Shown one piece after another: positions 17,218-27,980 of a DNA stretch of 64,000 nt (the first letter of the stretch is position 1; each line of letters starts with the position of its first letter). A model generated the notes under the pieces. The model saw only the letters and a list, made by a program, of their open reading frames with translations. It had not been told where the DNA came from and searched no databases. Source of the stretch: Burkholderia dolosa (GTDB lineage: Bacteria; Pseudomonadota; Gammaproteobacteria; Burkholderiales; Burkholderiaceae); NCBI RefSeq assembly GCF_902499135.1, contig NZ_CABVPR010000020.1, forward strand, positions 1 to 64,000. Direction: 5' to 3'. The translations under genes and the position numbers were made by a program.

Positions 17218-19325
17218 GATGCGCGCCCCTCGCCGCCAGCGCCGTCCGCGCCGTTCGCGCCGCGGTCGCCTTCAGCGCCTTCGCCGGCGGACGCGCCGTC
17301 CGCTTCGGCAAGCGCTTCCGCTTCGGTCTCGGCCGTTTCGTCTTCCGCGTCGATCAGCGTGCCGTCGCGATCGTCGGCGCCTTCGGCATCGTCTTCGTCG
17401 TCGGACGCGTCGCCGCCCGTCACGGCCGGCGCGTCGAGCACGTTCAGCAGCCGCACCGACGCCTCGATCGTCAACTCGTCGAGCGACATCACCTCGAGCA
17501 GCACGTGCGTGCCGCGCGCATGCACGCCGAGCGCCGGCACGTGCAGCAGCAGCGGGATCTCTTCGAGGCGCACGAGATCGCCCTTCACGACGGTCGCGAC
17601 GACCTGCTTCTTCTGCTCCTGCGCGAGCCAGCGCAGGCACCAGAAATATTCCATCCGGCGCTGATGGTCGGCGTACGCGCTGTACGTGTCGTCGAAGCCC
17701 TGCACGACCGCGTACAGGTCCGCGTCCTTCGGCTTGAACGGCGCGGCGAGCTTCGCGGTGACGCCGTGCTGCACGCACGCGAGCAGCTGCCACTGGTTCA
17801 CGAGGTCGACGTAGCGGCGCAGCGGCGACGTGCTCCACGCGTACTGCGCGACGCCGAGCCCCTCGTGCGGTGCGGCGGTCGTCTGCATCCGCGTGCGCTT
17901 CGGCCCCGGCGCGCCGAAGCCGCGCTGCGTGCGGTAGATGCCGGGCACCGTGTGGTCGTGCAGGAACGCGCCCCACGTCGAGTTCGCGAGAATCGCGAGC
18001 TCGGACACGATCAGGTCGAGCGGCGAACCGCGGCGGCGCGGCGTGATCGTCACGTGCTCGCCTTCGACGTAGAAGTTGTAGTCGGTGTTGCGCTGCACTT
18101 CGCGCTTCAGCCCATAGCCGGCGCGCGCCTGCTGGCGCTTCTCGAACAGCGCCTGCGCGAGCGGCCACAGCACCGCGATGTCGTCCTTGTGCGGATAGTC
18201 GCCGGTGCCGGCCGCGAGCGTCTCTTCCGTGACGAGCTCGTCGAGCGTGTTGTGGCGCAGGTTGTTCTTCACGAACACGAGCTCGGCGCGCGTCTCGTTC
18301 GCGACGATCTCCTGCGTGTCGCGGTCGACGATGATGTACAGCGACAGCGCCGGCCGGTAGTCGCCTTCCTTCAGCGTGAACACGTCGACGACGTTGTCCG
18401 GCAGCATCGTGATCTTGTCGCCCGGCATGTAGACGGTCGACAGGCGTGTGCGCGCGATCGCGTCGATCGCGTCGCCGCGCGCGATGCCGAGCGCCGGCGC
18501 CGCGATGTGCACGCCGACCCGCACGCGGCCGTCGGTCAGATGCTCGACCGAGAACGCATCGTCGATTTCGGTCGTCGTGATGTCGTCGATCGAGAACGCG
18601 TCGACGTTCGCGCGCGGCAGATCGTCCGGCAGGCTGCCGACCGTGACCGGCGGAAAGCCGGTGCCGTGCGGGAAGAATTCCGCGAGAAAGCGCGCCTCGT
18701 GCAGCGCACGCGCGGACGGAATCCCGCCGCAATCGAGCATCAGCCGGGCGGGCGACACGCCGCGCGCGCCGGCCGCGGCCTCCAGCGCCTTGTATTCGAT
18801 CGAATTCTTGTCCGGCCGCGTGAGCAGCCCGATCACCTTGCCGGCGAACGCTTCCGGCAGCTTGCCGGCCTTCAGCTCCTCTTCATACTGCGCCTGCACC
18901 AGCGCCTGCTGGCGCTTGCGCTCGAGCGACGCGAGCGCCATCTTCAGCTGCTCTTCCGGCGCACGCTGGTACTGACCGCGCCCCTTGCGGCGGAAATAGA
19001 CGGGCGAGCCATGCAGCCGCAGCACGAGCGCCGCGCGCTGGACCGGGCCGGACGCCGCGCCGTAGTACTCGTCGGCCAGCGCCGTATACGCGAATTCCTC
19101 GGTCGGCGCGCATTCCCACAGGAAATCCAGGTCGATCTGCTGCGCGGCCGCATCGGCCTCCTGCATCAGTTCGCCCGCGGCCGGCTTCTCGAATTCGATC
19201 AGCACGTCCTTCGCGCGGACCTTCGCGCGCCGCCCGCCGGGCAGCTCGACCTGAAACGCGTCGCCCTGGCGCGACAGCACGCTGCCCGCCTTGAAACTGC
19301 CCGATTCCTCGAAGAAAACGTTCAC
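17214..19325 (-). CDS. RNase II/R-family exoribonuclease
   Basis: A 703-residue 3'-5' exoribonuclease. The RNB catalytic core includes [14 protein letters not shown] near 250, with the metal-binding aspartates, and ends with [15 protein letters not shown]. The N-terminal part lacks the clear tandem cold-shock domains of RNase R and is closer to the RNase II-like proteins of betaproteobacteria. The last 65 residues or so are a very acidic tail rich in Asp, Glu, Ala and Gly, with no fold signal. It sits first in a coupled pair with aroE. The choice between rnb and rnr cannot be made safely, so no symbol is given. Confidence 0.9.
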   Translation of the reverse strand: MNVFFEESGSFKAGSVLSRQGDAFQVELPGGRRAKVRAKDVLIEFEKPAAGELMQEADAAAQQIDLDFLWECAPTEEFAYTALADEYYGAASGPVQRAALVLRLHGSPVYFRRKGRGQYQRAPEEQLKMALASLERKRQQALVQAQYEEELKAGKLPEAFAGKVIGLLTRPDKNSIEYKALEAAAGARGVSPARLMLDCGGIPSARALHEARFLAEFFPHGTGFPPVTVGSLPDDLPRANVDAFSIDDITTTEIDDAFSVEHLTDGRVRVGVHIAAPALGIARGDAIDAIARTRLSTVYMPGDKITMLPDNVVDVFTLKEGDYRPALSLYIIVDRDTQEIVANETRAELVFVKNNLRHNTLDELVTEETLAAGTGDYPHKDDIAVLWPLAQALFEKRQQARAGYGLKREVQRNTDYNFYVEGEHVTITPRRRGSPLDLIVSELAILANSTWGAFLHDHTVPGIYRTQRGFGAPGPKRTRMQTTAAPHEGLGVAQYAWSTSPLRRYVDLVNQWQLLACVQHGVTAKLAAPFKPKDADLYAVVQGFDDTYSAYADHQRRMEYFWCLRWLAQEQKKQVVATVVKGDLVRLEEIPLLLHVPALGVHARGTHVLLEVMSLDELTIEASVRLLNVLDAPAVTGGDASDDEDDAEGADDRDGTLIDAEDETAETEAEALAEADGASAGEGAEGDRGANGADGAGGEGRAS

Positions 19326-19406
19326 TCAGTACTCTCGTTCAGAACTGCCGGGCGCCGCGTCGGCGGCGCCGCATGATGATGGGAATTCGTTCGGCACACG
19401 GCCGGC

Positions 19407-19976
19407 TTATGTCGCTTTACCGTCGCAAAACGCGAGAACGTCGTCGACATAGTCGGCAAATTCGCTGATTCCGTGATCGCTGCCTTCGATCACGCGCGTT
19501 TTTGCACCCGGGTAATGCGCGAGCATCTCGCGGTAGTCGAGCACCTCGTCGCCGGTCGCCGCGAACAGATAGTAGCGTTCGGGACGCGTGATCGCCGGCA
19601 CGCGCAGCGCATCGAGTTCGTGCAGATGACGACGCTCGACGACGATCGTACCGCCGCCGTGCCACAGCGGCTGTTCGCCGAGATACCGTTCGAGATCGCG
19701 CTGCGGAACGATGGCCGGATTCAGCAGCACCGCCTTCCAGCCGTGCCGCTCCGCGAGCCACGTCGCGTAATAGCCGCCGAGCGAGCTGCCGACGACCGTC
19801 ACGTCGGTCGCGCCGGCGACTTCGGCCTGCGCGACGGCGATCGCGTCGAGCGGCGACACCGACAGCGACGGGCAGCGCCATTCGTCCGAGCGGCCGAGTT
19901 CGGCCATGCGCGCGGCGAGCAGCCGCGCCTTCTGCGACTCCGGCGACGACCGGAAGCCGTGCAGATACAGGATCAC
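19407..19976 (-). CDS. YqiA/UPF0227-type alpha/beta-hydrolase (esterase)
   Basis: A 189-residue esterase-like protein. The N-terminal ILYLHGFRSSP holds the oxyanion region, the nucleophile is Ser65 in VVGSSLGGYYA, and a DEVLDY acid and a SDHGISEF histidine complete a plausible triad. This matches the YqiA group, which hydrolyses short acyl esters in vitro; the natural substrate is not known. It begins with GTG at 19976, overlapping the mpl stop as GTGA, so it is translationally coupled to a cell-wall recycling gene. Confidence 0.87.
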   Translation of the reverse strand: MILYLHGFRSSPESQKARLLAARMAELGRSDEWRCPSLSVSPLDAIAVAQAEVAGATDVTVVGSSLGGYYATWLAERHGWKAVLLNPAIVPQRDLERYLGEQPLWHGGGTIVVERRHLHELDALRVPAITRPERYYLFAATGDEVLDYREMLAHYPGAKTRVIEGSDHGISEFADYVDDVLAFCDGKAT

Positions 19977-21358
19977 GCGCGGCTCCCGAGCGCGTCGAGC
20001 AGCTTCTGATGGACGCCGCCGAAGCCGCCGTTGCTCATCACGAGCACGTGATCGCCGGGGCGCGCGGCTTTGACGACGGCCTTCACGAGCAAATGGAGAT
20101 CGTCGAACGCGCGCGCCTTGGCGCCGAGCGGCGCGAGCGCGTCGGCGAGGTTCCATCCGAGCGCGTCGCGGCCGGTCGGCGCGCCGTAGCCGAACACGAG
20201 GTCGGCGTCGGTGAGGCTCGCCGGCAGCTGGGCCTTCATCACGCCGAGCTTCATCGTGTTCGAGCGCGGCTCGAGTACCGCGAGGATGCGGGAATTTTGC
20301 CGGCCGATGCGCGCACGAAGGCCGGCGATCGTGGTTTCGATCGCGGTCGGGTGATGCGCGAAGTCGTCGTAGACCGTCACGCCGTCGATGCTGCCGCGCA
20401 CTTCCATGCGCCGCTTCACGTTGCGGAACGACGCGAGCGACGCGGCCGCCTGCGCGGGCGGCACGCCAACGTGGCGCGCGGCGGCGATCGCCGCGAGCGC
20501 GTTCATCCGGTTGTGCTCGCCCTGCACCTGCCACGCGACTTCCCCAACCCGCTCGGCCTGCCGATACACGGCGAAGCGCTCGTCGACCGGCACGCCGTCT
20601 TCCGCCGGGAGCGCCTGCCAGCCGCCGTCGACGCCGAAGCGCTCGACTTCGCTCCAGCAGCCGCGGGCGAGCACGCGCTCGAGCGCGCCGGCGCGACCGT
20701 TCGTGACGATCCGCCCGACGCCCGGCACGGTGCGCACCAGATGATGGAATTGCGTCTCGATCGCCGCGAGATCGGGGAAGATGTCGGCGTGATCGAATTC
20801 GAGATTGTTGAGCACCGCGGTGCGCGGCCGGTAATGGACGAACTTCGAGCGCTTGTCGAAGAACGCGGTGTCGTATTCGTCCGCTTCGATCACGAAGAAG
20901 CTCGAATCCGTGAGCCGCGCCGATATGCCGAAGTTCAGCGGCACGCCGCCGATCAGGAAACCCGGATTCAGGCCGGCGTCCTCGAGCAGCCACGCGAGCA
21001 TCGACGACGTGGTCGTCTTGCCGTGCGTGCCGGCGACCGCGAGCACCCATTTGCCGGCCAGCACGTGTTCGCCGAGCCACTGCGGACCGGAGACGTACGG
21101 CAACCCGCGATCGAGGATCGCCTCCATCAGCGGATTGCCGCGCGTGACGACGTTGCCGACGACGAACAGGTCCGGCTTCAGGTCGATCTGGTCGGCGCTG
21201 TAGCCCTCGATCAGCGTGATGCCCTGCGCTTCGAGCTGCGTGCTCATCGGCGGATAGACGCCCGCGTCGCAACCCGTCACCGTGTGGCCTGCCTCGCGCG
21301 CGAGCACGGCGAGTCCGCCCATGAAGGTGCCGCAGATGCCAAGAATGTGGATGTGCAT
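19973..21358 (-). CDS. mpl: UDP-MurNAc:L-Ala-gamma-D-Glu-meso-DAP ligase
   Basis: A 461-residue Mur ligase that recycles the tripeptide freed from old peptidoglycan by attaching it to UDP-MurNAc. The N-terminal HILGICGTFMGG is typical of Mpl (GICG), the ATP loop is AGTHGKTTTSS at 109-119, and NLEFDHADIF and the C-terminal FAHHPTAIETT segment follow. AmpD at 36289, another recycling enzyme, is in the same window but not linked to it. The start at 21358 agrees with the MHIHILGICG N-terminus of the family. Confidence 0.95.
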   Translation of the reverse strand: MHIHILGICGTFMGGLAVLAREAGHTVTGCDAGVYPPMSTQLEAQGITLIEGYSADQIDLKPDLFVVGNVVTRGNPLMEAILDRGLPYVSGPQWLGEHVLAGKWVLAVAGTHGKTTTSSMLAWLLEDAGLNPGFLIGGVPLNFGISARLTDSSFFVIEADEYDTAFFDKRSKFVHYRPRTAVLNNLEFDHADIFPDLAAIETQFHHLVRTVPGVGRIVTNGRAGALERVLARGCWSEVERFGVDGGWQALPAEDGVPVDERFAVYRQAERVGEVAWQVQGEHNRMNALAAIAAARHVGVPPAQAAASLASFRNVKRRMEVRGSIDGVTVYDDFAHHPTAIETTIAGLRARIGRQNSRILAVLEPRSNTMKLGVMKAQLPASLTDADLVFGYGAPTGRDALGWNLADALAPLGAKARAFDDLHLLVKAVVKAARPGDHVLVMSNGGFGGVHQKLLDALGSRA

Positions 21359-21577
21359 AGATGAATGCTTTCGCGCCGCCGGGCGCCGTCGATTCGGAAA
21401 GAAAGGTCTGCGGCGCGCCGGACAGCCCGCACGGCCGGCGTTCGCCGCCGCGACACAGACCGCCATTGTAACTGACGGTCCGCCTTACCCGCCGGCCCGA
21501 GCGCCCGCGCGGATGCCGTGCGGCGCGCGGCCGCCGCGCGTTCGGGCGCCGCGGCGATCGAGTATGATTGCCGGATC

Positions 21578-22222
21578 ATGTCTCGCAAACCTCTTGTCGA
21601 CCCGCGGCGCGTCCGCGAGGAAATCGCCCAGTCCGCTGCGCGCCTAATCGCGGAGGACGGACTCGATTACGCCGCCGCGAAGCGCAAGGCCGCGCGTCAG
21701 CTGCTCGGCGACTCGCGCGTTGCCGGCGAATGGCTGCCGGATAACGACCAGATCGAGGAAGAACTGCGCGAATATCTGGCGCTGTTCCAGAGCGACACGC
21801 AGCCGGACGAACTGCGCCAGCTGCGCGAGATCGCGCTCGACTGGATGCGCCGGCTCGCCGATTTCAATCCGTATGTGACGGGCGCGGTGCTCAACGGCAC
21901 CGCGAACGCGCATTCGGACATTCATTTGCAGATCTTTACCGACAACCCGAAGGACGTCGCGATCTACCTGCTGAACCAGAACGTCCAGTACGACGTATCC
22001 GAGACGCGGCATTTCGCCGGCCGCGGCGACGTCGAGACGCTGAGCTTCCTGTGGCGCCCGCGCCGCGACGTCGACGCGATCGGCGTTCACGTCGCGCTGT
22101 ACGCAAGCGACGATCTGCGCGGCGCGGTGAAAGCCGATGCGCGCGGCCGCGTCGCCCGCGCCGACGCCGCCGCGCTGCGGGCGCTGGTCGACGCAGGCAG
22201 CGCCCCTTCCGCACCGCAATGA
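21578..22222 (+). CDS. Conserved hypothetical protein, possible divergent nucleotidyltransferase fold
   Basis: A 214-residue soluble protein. The N-terminal half is helical and charged (residues 1-85, VREEIAQSAARLIAEDGLDY). The C-terminal half contains VTGAVLNGTANAHSDIHLQIF, which resembles the G-x-D-hairpin of nucleotidyltransferases (gly-rich turn then SD), followed by a Lys/Asp-rich strand region. No enzyme activity can be assigned. A -10-like TATGAT at 21563-21568 lies only 10 bases before the ATG and there is no clear Shine-Dalgarno, so the mRNA may be nearly leaderless. It is followed 11 bases later by the thioredoxin gene, probably in one operon. Confidence 0.75.
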   Translation: MSRKPLVDPRRVREEIAQSAARLIAEDGLDYAAAKRKAARQLLGDSRVAGEWLPDNDQIEEELREYLALFQSDTQPDELRQLREIALDWMRRLADFNPYVTGAVLNGTANAHSDIHLQIFTDNPKDVAIYLLNQNVQYDVSETRHFAGRGDVETLSFLWRPRRDVDAIGVHVALYASDDLRGAVKADARGRVARADAAALRALVDAGSAPSAPQ

Positions 22223-22232
22223 TTTCGACACG

Positions 22233-22781
22233 ATGATGATCAAACGCATGTTGGCGCTCGCGGTGGTCGCGGCCGCCGCCGTCGCCGGCGGAATCGCCGC
22301 CGGCCATTGGTTCCGCGGCAGTCACGACGACGCAACCGCCGTCGCCGCCCCGGCCCAGCGCAGCCCCGTCGAGCAGCTGTGGGCCGCGTCGCTGACCGGT
22401 GTCGACGGCAAGCCCGTCACGCTGGCGTCGTTCAAGGGCCAGAAAGTCGTCGTCAATTTCTGGGCATCATGGTGCGGCCCGTGCGTCGAGGAAATGCCCG
22501 AACTCGTCGCGTTGTCGCATCAATACAAGCAGAAGGGAATCCGTTTCGTTGGAATCGGCGTCGATTCCGAGCAAAACGTGAAGACGTTCCTGCAGAAGGT
22601 GAAGGTCGACTATCCGGTTTTCATCAGCGGATATGCGGGCGCAGATCTGGCCCGCAATTTCGGCAATACGGCAGGCGCGCTGCCGTTCACGGTCGTCATC
22701 GACGAGACCGGCAAGGTTCGCGAGACAAAATTAGGACAAATCCAACCGGCCGAACTGAAAAAGACGCTCGACGTGCTGTAA
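22233..22781 (+). CDS. TlpA/ResA-type membrane-anchored thioredoxin
   Basis: A 182-residue thiol-disulfide oxidoreductase. An N-terminal hydrophobic segment (about residues 5-24) should anchor it in the inner membrane with the domain in the periplasm. The redox motif is WCGPC at 80-84 in VNFWASWCGPCVEEMPEL, and the cis-proline region is GALPFTVVIDE. Such proteins reduce periplasmic disulfides, often for cytochrome c assembly. A ccsA-like gene at 37204 is in the window but far away. Two adjacent ATG codons start the frame; the first is used. Confidence 0.9.
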   Translation: MMIKRMLALAVVAAAAVAGGIAAGHWFRGSHDDATAVAAPAQRSPVEQLWAASLTGVDGKPVTLASFKGQKVVVNFWASWCGPCVEEMPELVALSHQYKQKGIRFVGIGVDSEQNVKTFLQKVKVDYPVFISGYAGADLARNFGNTAGALPFTVVIDETGKVRETKLGQIQPAELKKTLDVL

Positions 22782-22915
22782 GCTGCGGGATCGGCATCGC
22801 GCGCGTTGACGGCAATTGGCATGTCGATCGCGCGCGTTCCGCGCAAATTCGCCGGCACTTCGCGCTCATACCGGTAATTCTTGCAGCCCGCGCGCACCTG
22901 GCCGTTCGGCAAAAC

Positions 22916-22945
22916 TAGACAAATTTCTCTAAATAGCGCTAAAGT
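22916..22945 (+). promoter_or_regulatory. Candidate sigma-70 promoter of aroQ-accB-accC
   Basis: A -35 TAGACA (22916-22921, five of six consensus bases) and a -10 TAAAGT (22940-22945) are separated by 18 bases in an unusually AT-rich patch. The aroQ start follows 30 bases later. Confidence 0.55.
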
Positions 22946-22975
22946 GCGCGCAATTCCGCAGAATTAGAAGCGACC

Positions 22976-23428
22976 ATGACACGATTGCTGGTGCTGCACG
23001 GCCCGAACCTGAACCTTCTCGGCACCCGGGAACCGGAGGTGTACGGCCGCGTCACGCTCGCGCAGATCGATCAGGCGCTTGCCGCGCGGGCGCACGAAGC
23101 CGGCGTCGAACTGTCGTCGTTCCAGAGCAACCACGAAGGCGCGCTCGTCGATCGCATCCAGGCGGCGCGGGAGGAACAGACCGATTTCATCCTGATCAAC
23201 CCGGCCGCGTACACGCATACGAGCGTCGCGATCCGGGACGCGCTGGCCGGCGTCGGCATTCCGTTCGTCGAGATTCATCTGTCGAACGTGCATCGCCGCG
23301 AAGCGTTCAGGCACCACTCCTACTTTTCCGACCAGGCCGAAGGCGTGATCTGCGGGCTCGGCTGGAAAGGTTATCTGTACGCGCTCGAGTACGCGCTGGA
23401 CAAGCTGGCAGGCGCGCCGCGCGGCTGA
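22976..23428 (+). CDS. aroQ: Type II 3-dehydroquinate dehydratase
   Basis: A 150-residue enzyme that dehydrates 3-dehydroquinate to 3-dehydroshikimate; type II members form dodecamers. [21 protein letters not shown] at the N-terminus carries the catalytic tyrosine and arginine, and [17 protein letters not shown] and [11 protein letters not shown] complete the active site. It is a separate locus from aroE in this window but works in the same pathway. It leads accB and accC, a common betaproteobacterial arrangement. Confidence 0.97.
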   Translation: MTRLLVLHGPNLNLLGTREPEVYGRVTLAQIDQALAARAHEAGVELSSFQSNHEGALVDRIQAAREEQTDFILINPAAYTHTSVAIRDALAGVGIPFVEIHLSNVHRREAFRHHSYFSDQAEGVICGLGWKGYLYALEYALDKLAGAPRG

Positions 23429-23492
23429 TTCCGCGATCTAGATTCAGCGCCGGCCCGACCGGCGCCTTCACGTATTGAAAGGGGAATTCCCG

Positions 23493-23972
23493 ATGGATCT
23501 TCGTAAGCTGAAAACTCTGATCGACCTCGTCTCCGAATCCGGCATCTCCGAGCTGGAAGTGACGGAAGGCGAAGGCAAGGTGCGCATCGTGAAGAACGCA
23601 CCGCCGGTCTACGTGCAGCCGACGGGCGGATTTGCCCCGCAGGTCAGCGCGCCCGCGCAGTCGGTCGCGCTGCCGGCCGAAGGCGCGGCAGCTGCCGCAC
23701 CGGCCGCCGGTGCCGCCGCAGCGCCGGCCGCGCCGCAAGGCCACGTCGTGACGTCGCCGATGGTCGGCACGTTCTACCGCGCACCGTCGCCCGGCGCGGA
23801 TCCGTTCGTCCAGGTCGGCGACTCGGTGAAGGAAGGCCAGACCCTCTGCATCATCGAAGCGATGAAGCTGCTCAACGAGATCGAGTCGGACAAGACCGGC
23901 GTGATCAAGGAAATCCTCGTCGAGAACGGCCAGGCCGTCGAATACGGCCAGCCGCTGTTCGTGATCGGCTAA
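23493..23972 (+). CDS. accB: Biotin carboxyl carrier protein of acetyl-CoA carboxylase
   Basis: A 159-residue carrier. The C-terminal biotinyl domain has the EAMKLLNEI motif with biotinylated Lys125, the thumb-containing [13 protein letters not shown] before it, and an Ala/Pro-rich flexible linker at about 42-83. The N-terminal helix ([13 protein letters not shown]) is the usual dimer/AccC contact. The ATG at 23493 is preceded by AAAGGGGA. It acts with AccC and the AccAD carboxyltransferase (not in the window) in fatty-acid synthesis. Confidence 0.97.
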   Translation: MDLRKLKTLIDLVSESGISELEVTEGEGKVRIVKNAPPVYVQPTGGFAPQVSAPAQSVALPAEGAAAAAPAAGAAAAPAAPQGHVVTSPMVGTFYRAPSPGADPFVQVGDSVKEGQTLCIIEAMKLLNEIESDKTGVIKEILVENGQAVEYGQPLFVIG

Positions 23973-24053
23973 GCCCGCCGCGCGGCGCCGCTGCGCGCCG
24001 CCGATGCTCGCCAGGCGCCGTTCGCGCGCCCCTCGAAGAGACGAATACTCGCT

Positions 24054-25421
24054 ATGTTTGAAAAAATCCTCATTGCCAACCGCGGCGAAATCGCTCTGCG
24101 CATCCAGCGCGCGTGCCGCGAGCTCGGCGTCAAGACGGTGGTCGTCTACTCGGAAGCCGACAAGGAGGCCAAGTACGTGCGCCTCGCGGACGAAGCCGTC
24201 TGCATCGGCCCGGCCCCGTCGAACCTGAGCTACCTGAACATGCCCGCGCTGATCAGCGCGGCGGAAGTCACCGACGCCGAGGCGATTCACCCCGGCTACG
24301 GCTTCCTGTCGGAAAACGCGGACTTCGCGGAACGCGTCGAGCAGTCGGGCTTCACGTTCATCGGCCCGCGTCCGGAGACGATCCGCCTGATGGGCGACAA
24401 GGTCACCGCGAAGCAGACGATGATCAAGACCGGCGTGCCGTGCGTGCCGGGTTCGGAAGGCGCGTTGCCGGACGATCCGAAGGAGATCGTGAAGATTGCG
24501 CGCGCGATCGGCTATCCGGTCATCATCAAGGCCGCGGGCGGCGGCGGCGGCCGCGGGATGCGCGTCGTGCATACCGAGGCCGCGCTCGTCAACGCGGTGA
24601 ACATGACCCGCGAGGAAGCCGGCCGCGCGTTCGGCAACCCGCAGGTATACATGGAGAAGTTTCTCGAGAACCCGCGCCACATCGAGATCCAGGTGCTGTC
24701 CGACGCGCACAAGAACGCGATCTGGCTCGGCGAGCGCGACTGCTCGATGCAGCGCCGCCATCAGAAGGTGATCGAGGAAGCGCCGGCGCCCGGCATTCCG
24801 CGCCGGCTGATCGACCGGATCGGCGATCGCTGCGCGGACGCGTGCAAGAAGATGGGCTACCTCGGGGCCGGCACGTTCGAATTCCTGTACGAAAACGGCG
24901 AGTTCTACTTCATCGAGATGAACACGCGCGTGCAGGTCGAGCATCCGGTGTCGGAAATGATTACCGGCGTCGACATCGTGCAGGAGCAGATCCGCATCGC
25001 GGCCGGCGAGAAGCTCGCGCTGCGCCAGCGCGACATCCAGTTCCGCGGACATGCGATCGAATGCCGGATCAACGCGGAAGATCCGTTCAAGTTCACGCCG
25101 TCGCCGGGCCGGATCACGTCGTGGCATACGCCGGGCGGCCCCGGCGTGCGCGTCGATTCGCACGCGTACAACGGCTATTTCGTGCCGCCGAACTACGATT
25201 CGATGATCGGCAAGCTCATCACCTACGGCGCGACGCGCGAGCAGGCGATCAGCCGGATGCGCATCGCGCTGTCGGAAATGGTGGTCGAAGGCATTCAGAC
25301 CAACATCCCGCTGCACCGCGAACTGATGATCGACTCGAAGTTCGTCGAAGGCGGCACCAGCATCCACTACCTCGAAAACCGGCTCGCGCAGAAGCAGCAG
25401 GTCGCGCCGGAAGAAGCGTAA
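24054..25421 (+). CDS. accC: Biotin carboxylase subunit of acetyl-CoA carboxylase
   Basis: A 455-residue ATP-grasp enzyme that carboxylates the biotin of Acc[17 protein letters not shown] at the N-terminus, the glycine-rich ATP loop [11 protein letters not shown] near 160-170, [13 protein letters not shown] and the active-site [16 protein letters not shown] are all present. Length matches E. coli AccC (449). It is 81 bases downstream of accB and two bases upstream of prmA. Confidence 0.98.
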   Translation: MFEKILIANRGEIALRIQRACRELGVKTVVVYSEADKEAKYVRLADEAVCIGPAPSNLSYLNMPALISAAEVTDAEAIHPGYGFLSENADFAERVEQSGFTFIGPRPETIRLMGDKVTAKQTMIKTGVPCVPGSEGALPDDPKEIVKIARAIGYPVIIKAAGGGGGRGMRVVHTEAALVNAVNMTREEAGRAFGNPQVYMEKFLENPRHIEIQVLSDAHKNAIWLGERDCSMQRRHQKVIEEAPAPGIPRRLIDRIGDRCADACKKMGYLGAGTFEFLYENGEFYFIEMNTRVQVEHPVSEMITGVDIVQEQIRIAAGEKLALRQRDIQFRGHAIECRINAEDPFKFTPSPGRITSWHTPGGPGVRVDSHAYNGYFVPPNYDSMIGKLITYGATREQAISRMRIALSEMVVEGIQTNIPLHRELMIDSKFVEGGTSIHYLENRLAQKQQVAPEEA

Positions 25422-25423
25422 GC

Positions 25424-26326
25424 ATGAGCTATCGCGAACTCGTCGTCGAACTGGCCCGCGAGCATGCGGAGGCGCTGTCCGACGCGCTGCTCGAACTCGG
25501 CGCGCTGTCGGTGTCGGTCGAAGACGCCGACGCCGATACGCCCGACGAACAGCCGCTCTTCGGCGAGCCGGGCCTCGAGCCCGAACGCACCGCGTGGCAA
25601 CACTCGCGCGTGATCGCGCTGCTGTCGCCCGATCACGAGCCGGGCGTGCTGCTCGCGGCGGCCGCGAACGAGATCGGCATCGCCGACACGCCGAAGTTCG
25701 ACGTACGCGAGGTCGAGGAACAGGACTGGGTGCGCGTCACCCAATCGCAGTTCGAGCCGATTCCGATCGGCGAGCGGATCTGGGTCGTGCCGTCGTGGCA
25801 CGACGCGCCCGATCCCGACGCGCTCGTCCTCGAACTCGACCCCGGCCTCGCGTTCGGCACCGGCAGCCACCCGACCACGCGCCTGTGCATGGAGTGGCTC
25901 GAACAGACGGTGAAGCCGGGCCAGTCGGTACTCGACTACGGCTGCGGCTCCGGCATTCTCGCGATTCTCGCGAAGAAATGCGGTGCGGATCCCGTCGTCG
26001 GCATCGACATCGACCCGCAGGCCGTCGAATCGGCGCGGCAGAACAGCGAGCGCAACCGGGCGGAAGTCACGTACGCTCTGCCCGATGCATGCCCCACCGG
26101 CGAATTCGACATCGTCGTCGCGAACATCCTGTCGAATCCGCTGAAGCTGATGGCGTCGATGCTCGCATCGAAGGTGAAGCCGGGCGGGCGCATCGCGCTG
26201 TCGGGCGTGCTCGCGCGCCAGGCGGACGAAGTCGCGGCCGTCTACGCGCGCTATGTCGACATCTCGGTGTGGCGCGAACACGAAGGTTGGGTATGCCTCG
26301 CCGGAACCCGGCGGGAAAGCCATTAG
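25424..26326 (+). CDS. prmA: Ribosomal protein L11 methyltransferase
   Basis: A 300-residue SAM-dependent enzyme that methylates lysines and the N-terminus of ribosomal protein L11. The substrate-binding N-terminal domain is followed by [14 protein letters not shown] at 142-155 and the SAM motif [11 protein letters not shown] at 171-181, with VANILSNPL as the catalytic-loop motif. It starts two bases after the accC stop, so it is in the acc operon. Confidence 0.96.
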   Translation: MSYRELVVELAREHAEALSDALLELGALSVSVEDADADTPDEQPLFGEPGLEPERTAWQHSRVIALLSPDHEPGVLLAAAANEIGIADTPKFDVREVEEQDWVRVTQSQFEPIPIGERIWVVPSWHDAPDPDALVLELDPGLAFGTGSHPTTRLCMEWLEQTVKPGQSVLDYGCGSGILAILAKKCGADPVVGIDIDPQAVESARQNSERNRAEVTYALPDACPTGEFDIVVANILSNPLKLMASMLASKVKPGGRIALSGVLARQADEVAAVYARYVDISVWREHEGWVCLAGTRRESH

Positions 26327-26371
26327 AATAGCGCTGTCCTTCACTCTGGCCAGCAGGCCGCCCGGCTCGAC

Positions 26372-27907
26372 ATGCTTCTTGCGACGCGCTGCCCTCATTG
26401 CGAAACCGTCTTTCGGCTGCAACAGGAACAGTTGTCGCTGCACGAAGGACTCGTGCGTTGCGGGCACTGCGAGCAGATCTTCAACGCGTCGCAGTCGCTC
26501 GTTCCCGAATTCGTGCAGCAATCCGGGCCGGTGCCGGCCGAGCCGACGCTCACCGAGTCGGCACGGGCGGAGCCGCCGTTGACCGAACGGCCAACGCAGA
26601 TCGAATCGACGCAGGCCGAACACGCGACGCACCCAGCGCCCACAGCGGCCGAAGCCGCAGTACCAGAACCAGAGCCCCGCGCGAATCACGCACCGCAACG
26701 GCCCGCTTCCCGTCCACGGCTCTTTACCGACGATACGCCGGCGCAGCTGCCATCCCGCGCCGACTACAAGCCGGAAGGCTGGGACATGTTCGCGCCGTGG
26801 CTGGACGGCGGCGTCGATCCGTCCCTGGAGCACAACGGCCGCACCGTGCGCACGACGCCGCTGGTGCCGCTGCCCGCCCCGACGACGCACGCCGGCGTCG
26901 TTCGTCTGGCCGGCACATCCGTATCGTCGACGGCGGCCGCGTCGCAACCGGACCCGGTCGATTCAGCCGACGCGCCGGTCGACGGTTCCGCCACGTCGCC
27001 GGCCGCCGCGGACGAACCGGTGCTGCGCGCTGCCGCGACGCCGTCCGTCGCACCGCCGCCGTCCGCGGACGATCCGCGCGAACCGCGCTTCGTCGCACAC
27101 GTTCCGGACCTTGACGCCGACCGCGATGCCGAAACCGGTCGCGACGATGCGGCGCGCGTCGAATCCAGCGACAGCGACCGATACGCCGCGGCCGACGCTT
27201 CCGAAGCGCCGCGCGAGCCTCGTTTTGCGCGCGGCGCCGAACCGGCCGCCACTTCGCATGCGTCCACGCCGGCTGCAAATGCCGGCGACACCGACGACGC
27301 CGAAGCAGTCGCCGCACCGCCGGCATCGACCGCCGGCGCATCGTCGAGCCCGTTCCCCGCTGCACTGTCCGACGACGACCGTCCGCACTTCGCCGTTACG
27401 CGCGAAGCGCGCGTGACGCCGCGACGCGGAATGCTGGGCGGCTTTTTCGGCGGCCTCGTCGCTGCGGCGCTCGCAGTGCTGCTCGTCGCGCAGCTCGCAT
27501 GGTGGCAGCGCGAATCGCTGATGATCTACTGGCCGATTACGCAAAGCTGGTTCCGGCACGCATGCGCGCCGCTCGGCTGCACGGTCGCGCCGCCGCGCGC
27601 GATCGACGGACTGCGCCTCGACGCAACCGACCTGCGCCAGCTGGACGGACCGCGCGTGCTCGAGCTGAAGGTGCCGCTAACGAACCGTTACCGCGTCGCG
27701 CTCGCGTACCCGTCGCTCGAGCTGACGCTGCTCGACGATGCCAGCCGCGTAACCGCGCGTCGCGTGCTTGCCCCGCGCGACTACGTACGGCCGGGCATGC
27801 CGATCGACGCCGGGCTGGCGGCCGGCACGACGCAGACGATGATCGTCCGCGTCGAGACGAACGGCGCGCCCGCATCGAATTTCCGCGTCCAGATCTTCTA
27901 TCCGTGA
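26372..27907 (+). CDS. Zinc-ribbon and DUF3426 membrane protein
   Basis: A 511-residue protein of unknown function with three parts. Residues 1-40 form an MJ0042-type zinc ribbon (Cys7, Cys10, Cys30, Cys33). About 45-350 is a low-complexity Pro/Ala/Glu/Asp-rich stretch. One membrane helix lies at about 353-375 ([19 protein letters not shown]) and is followed by a C-terminal DUF3426 domain of about 130 residues, which should lie in the periplasm. The layout suggests a one-pass protein linking a cytoplasmic metal site to a periplasmic domain. It follows prmA by 45 bases. The family is common in betaproteobacteria and no role is established. Confidence 0.85.
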   Translation: MLLATRCPHCETVFRLQQEQLSLHEGLVRCGHCEQIFNASQSLVPEFVQQSGPVPAEPTLTESARAEPPLTERPTQIESTQAEHATHPAPTAAEAAVPEPEPRANHAPQRPASRPRLFTDDTPAQLPSRADYKPEGWDMFAPWLDGGVDPSLEHNGRTVRTTPLVPLPAPTTHAGVVRLAGTSVSSTAAASQPDPVDSADAPVDGSATSPAAADEPVLRAAATPSVAPPPSADDPREPRFVAHVPDLDADRDAETGRDDAARVESSDSDRYAAADASEAPREPRFARGAEPAATSHASTPAANAGDTDDAEAVAAPPASTAGASSSPFPAALSDDDRPHFAVTREARVTPRRGMLGGFFGGLVAAALAVLLVAQLAWWQRESLMIYWPITQSWFRHACAPLGCTVAPPRAIDGLRLDATDLRQLDGPRVLELKVPLTNRYRVALAYPSLELTLLDDASRVTARRVLAPRDYVRPGMPIDAGLAAGTTQTMIVRVETNGAPASNFRVQIFYP

Positions 27908-27980
27908 CGCATCGCGGCGCGCGCGTGCGCGCCCGTCTCAACCCGCGCGCCCGAGCGGCGCGCTACTTCGGAGCACGAAC

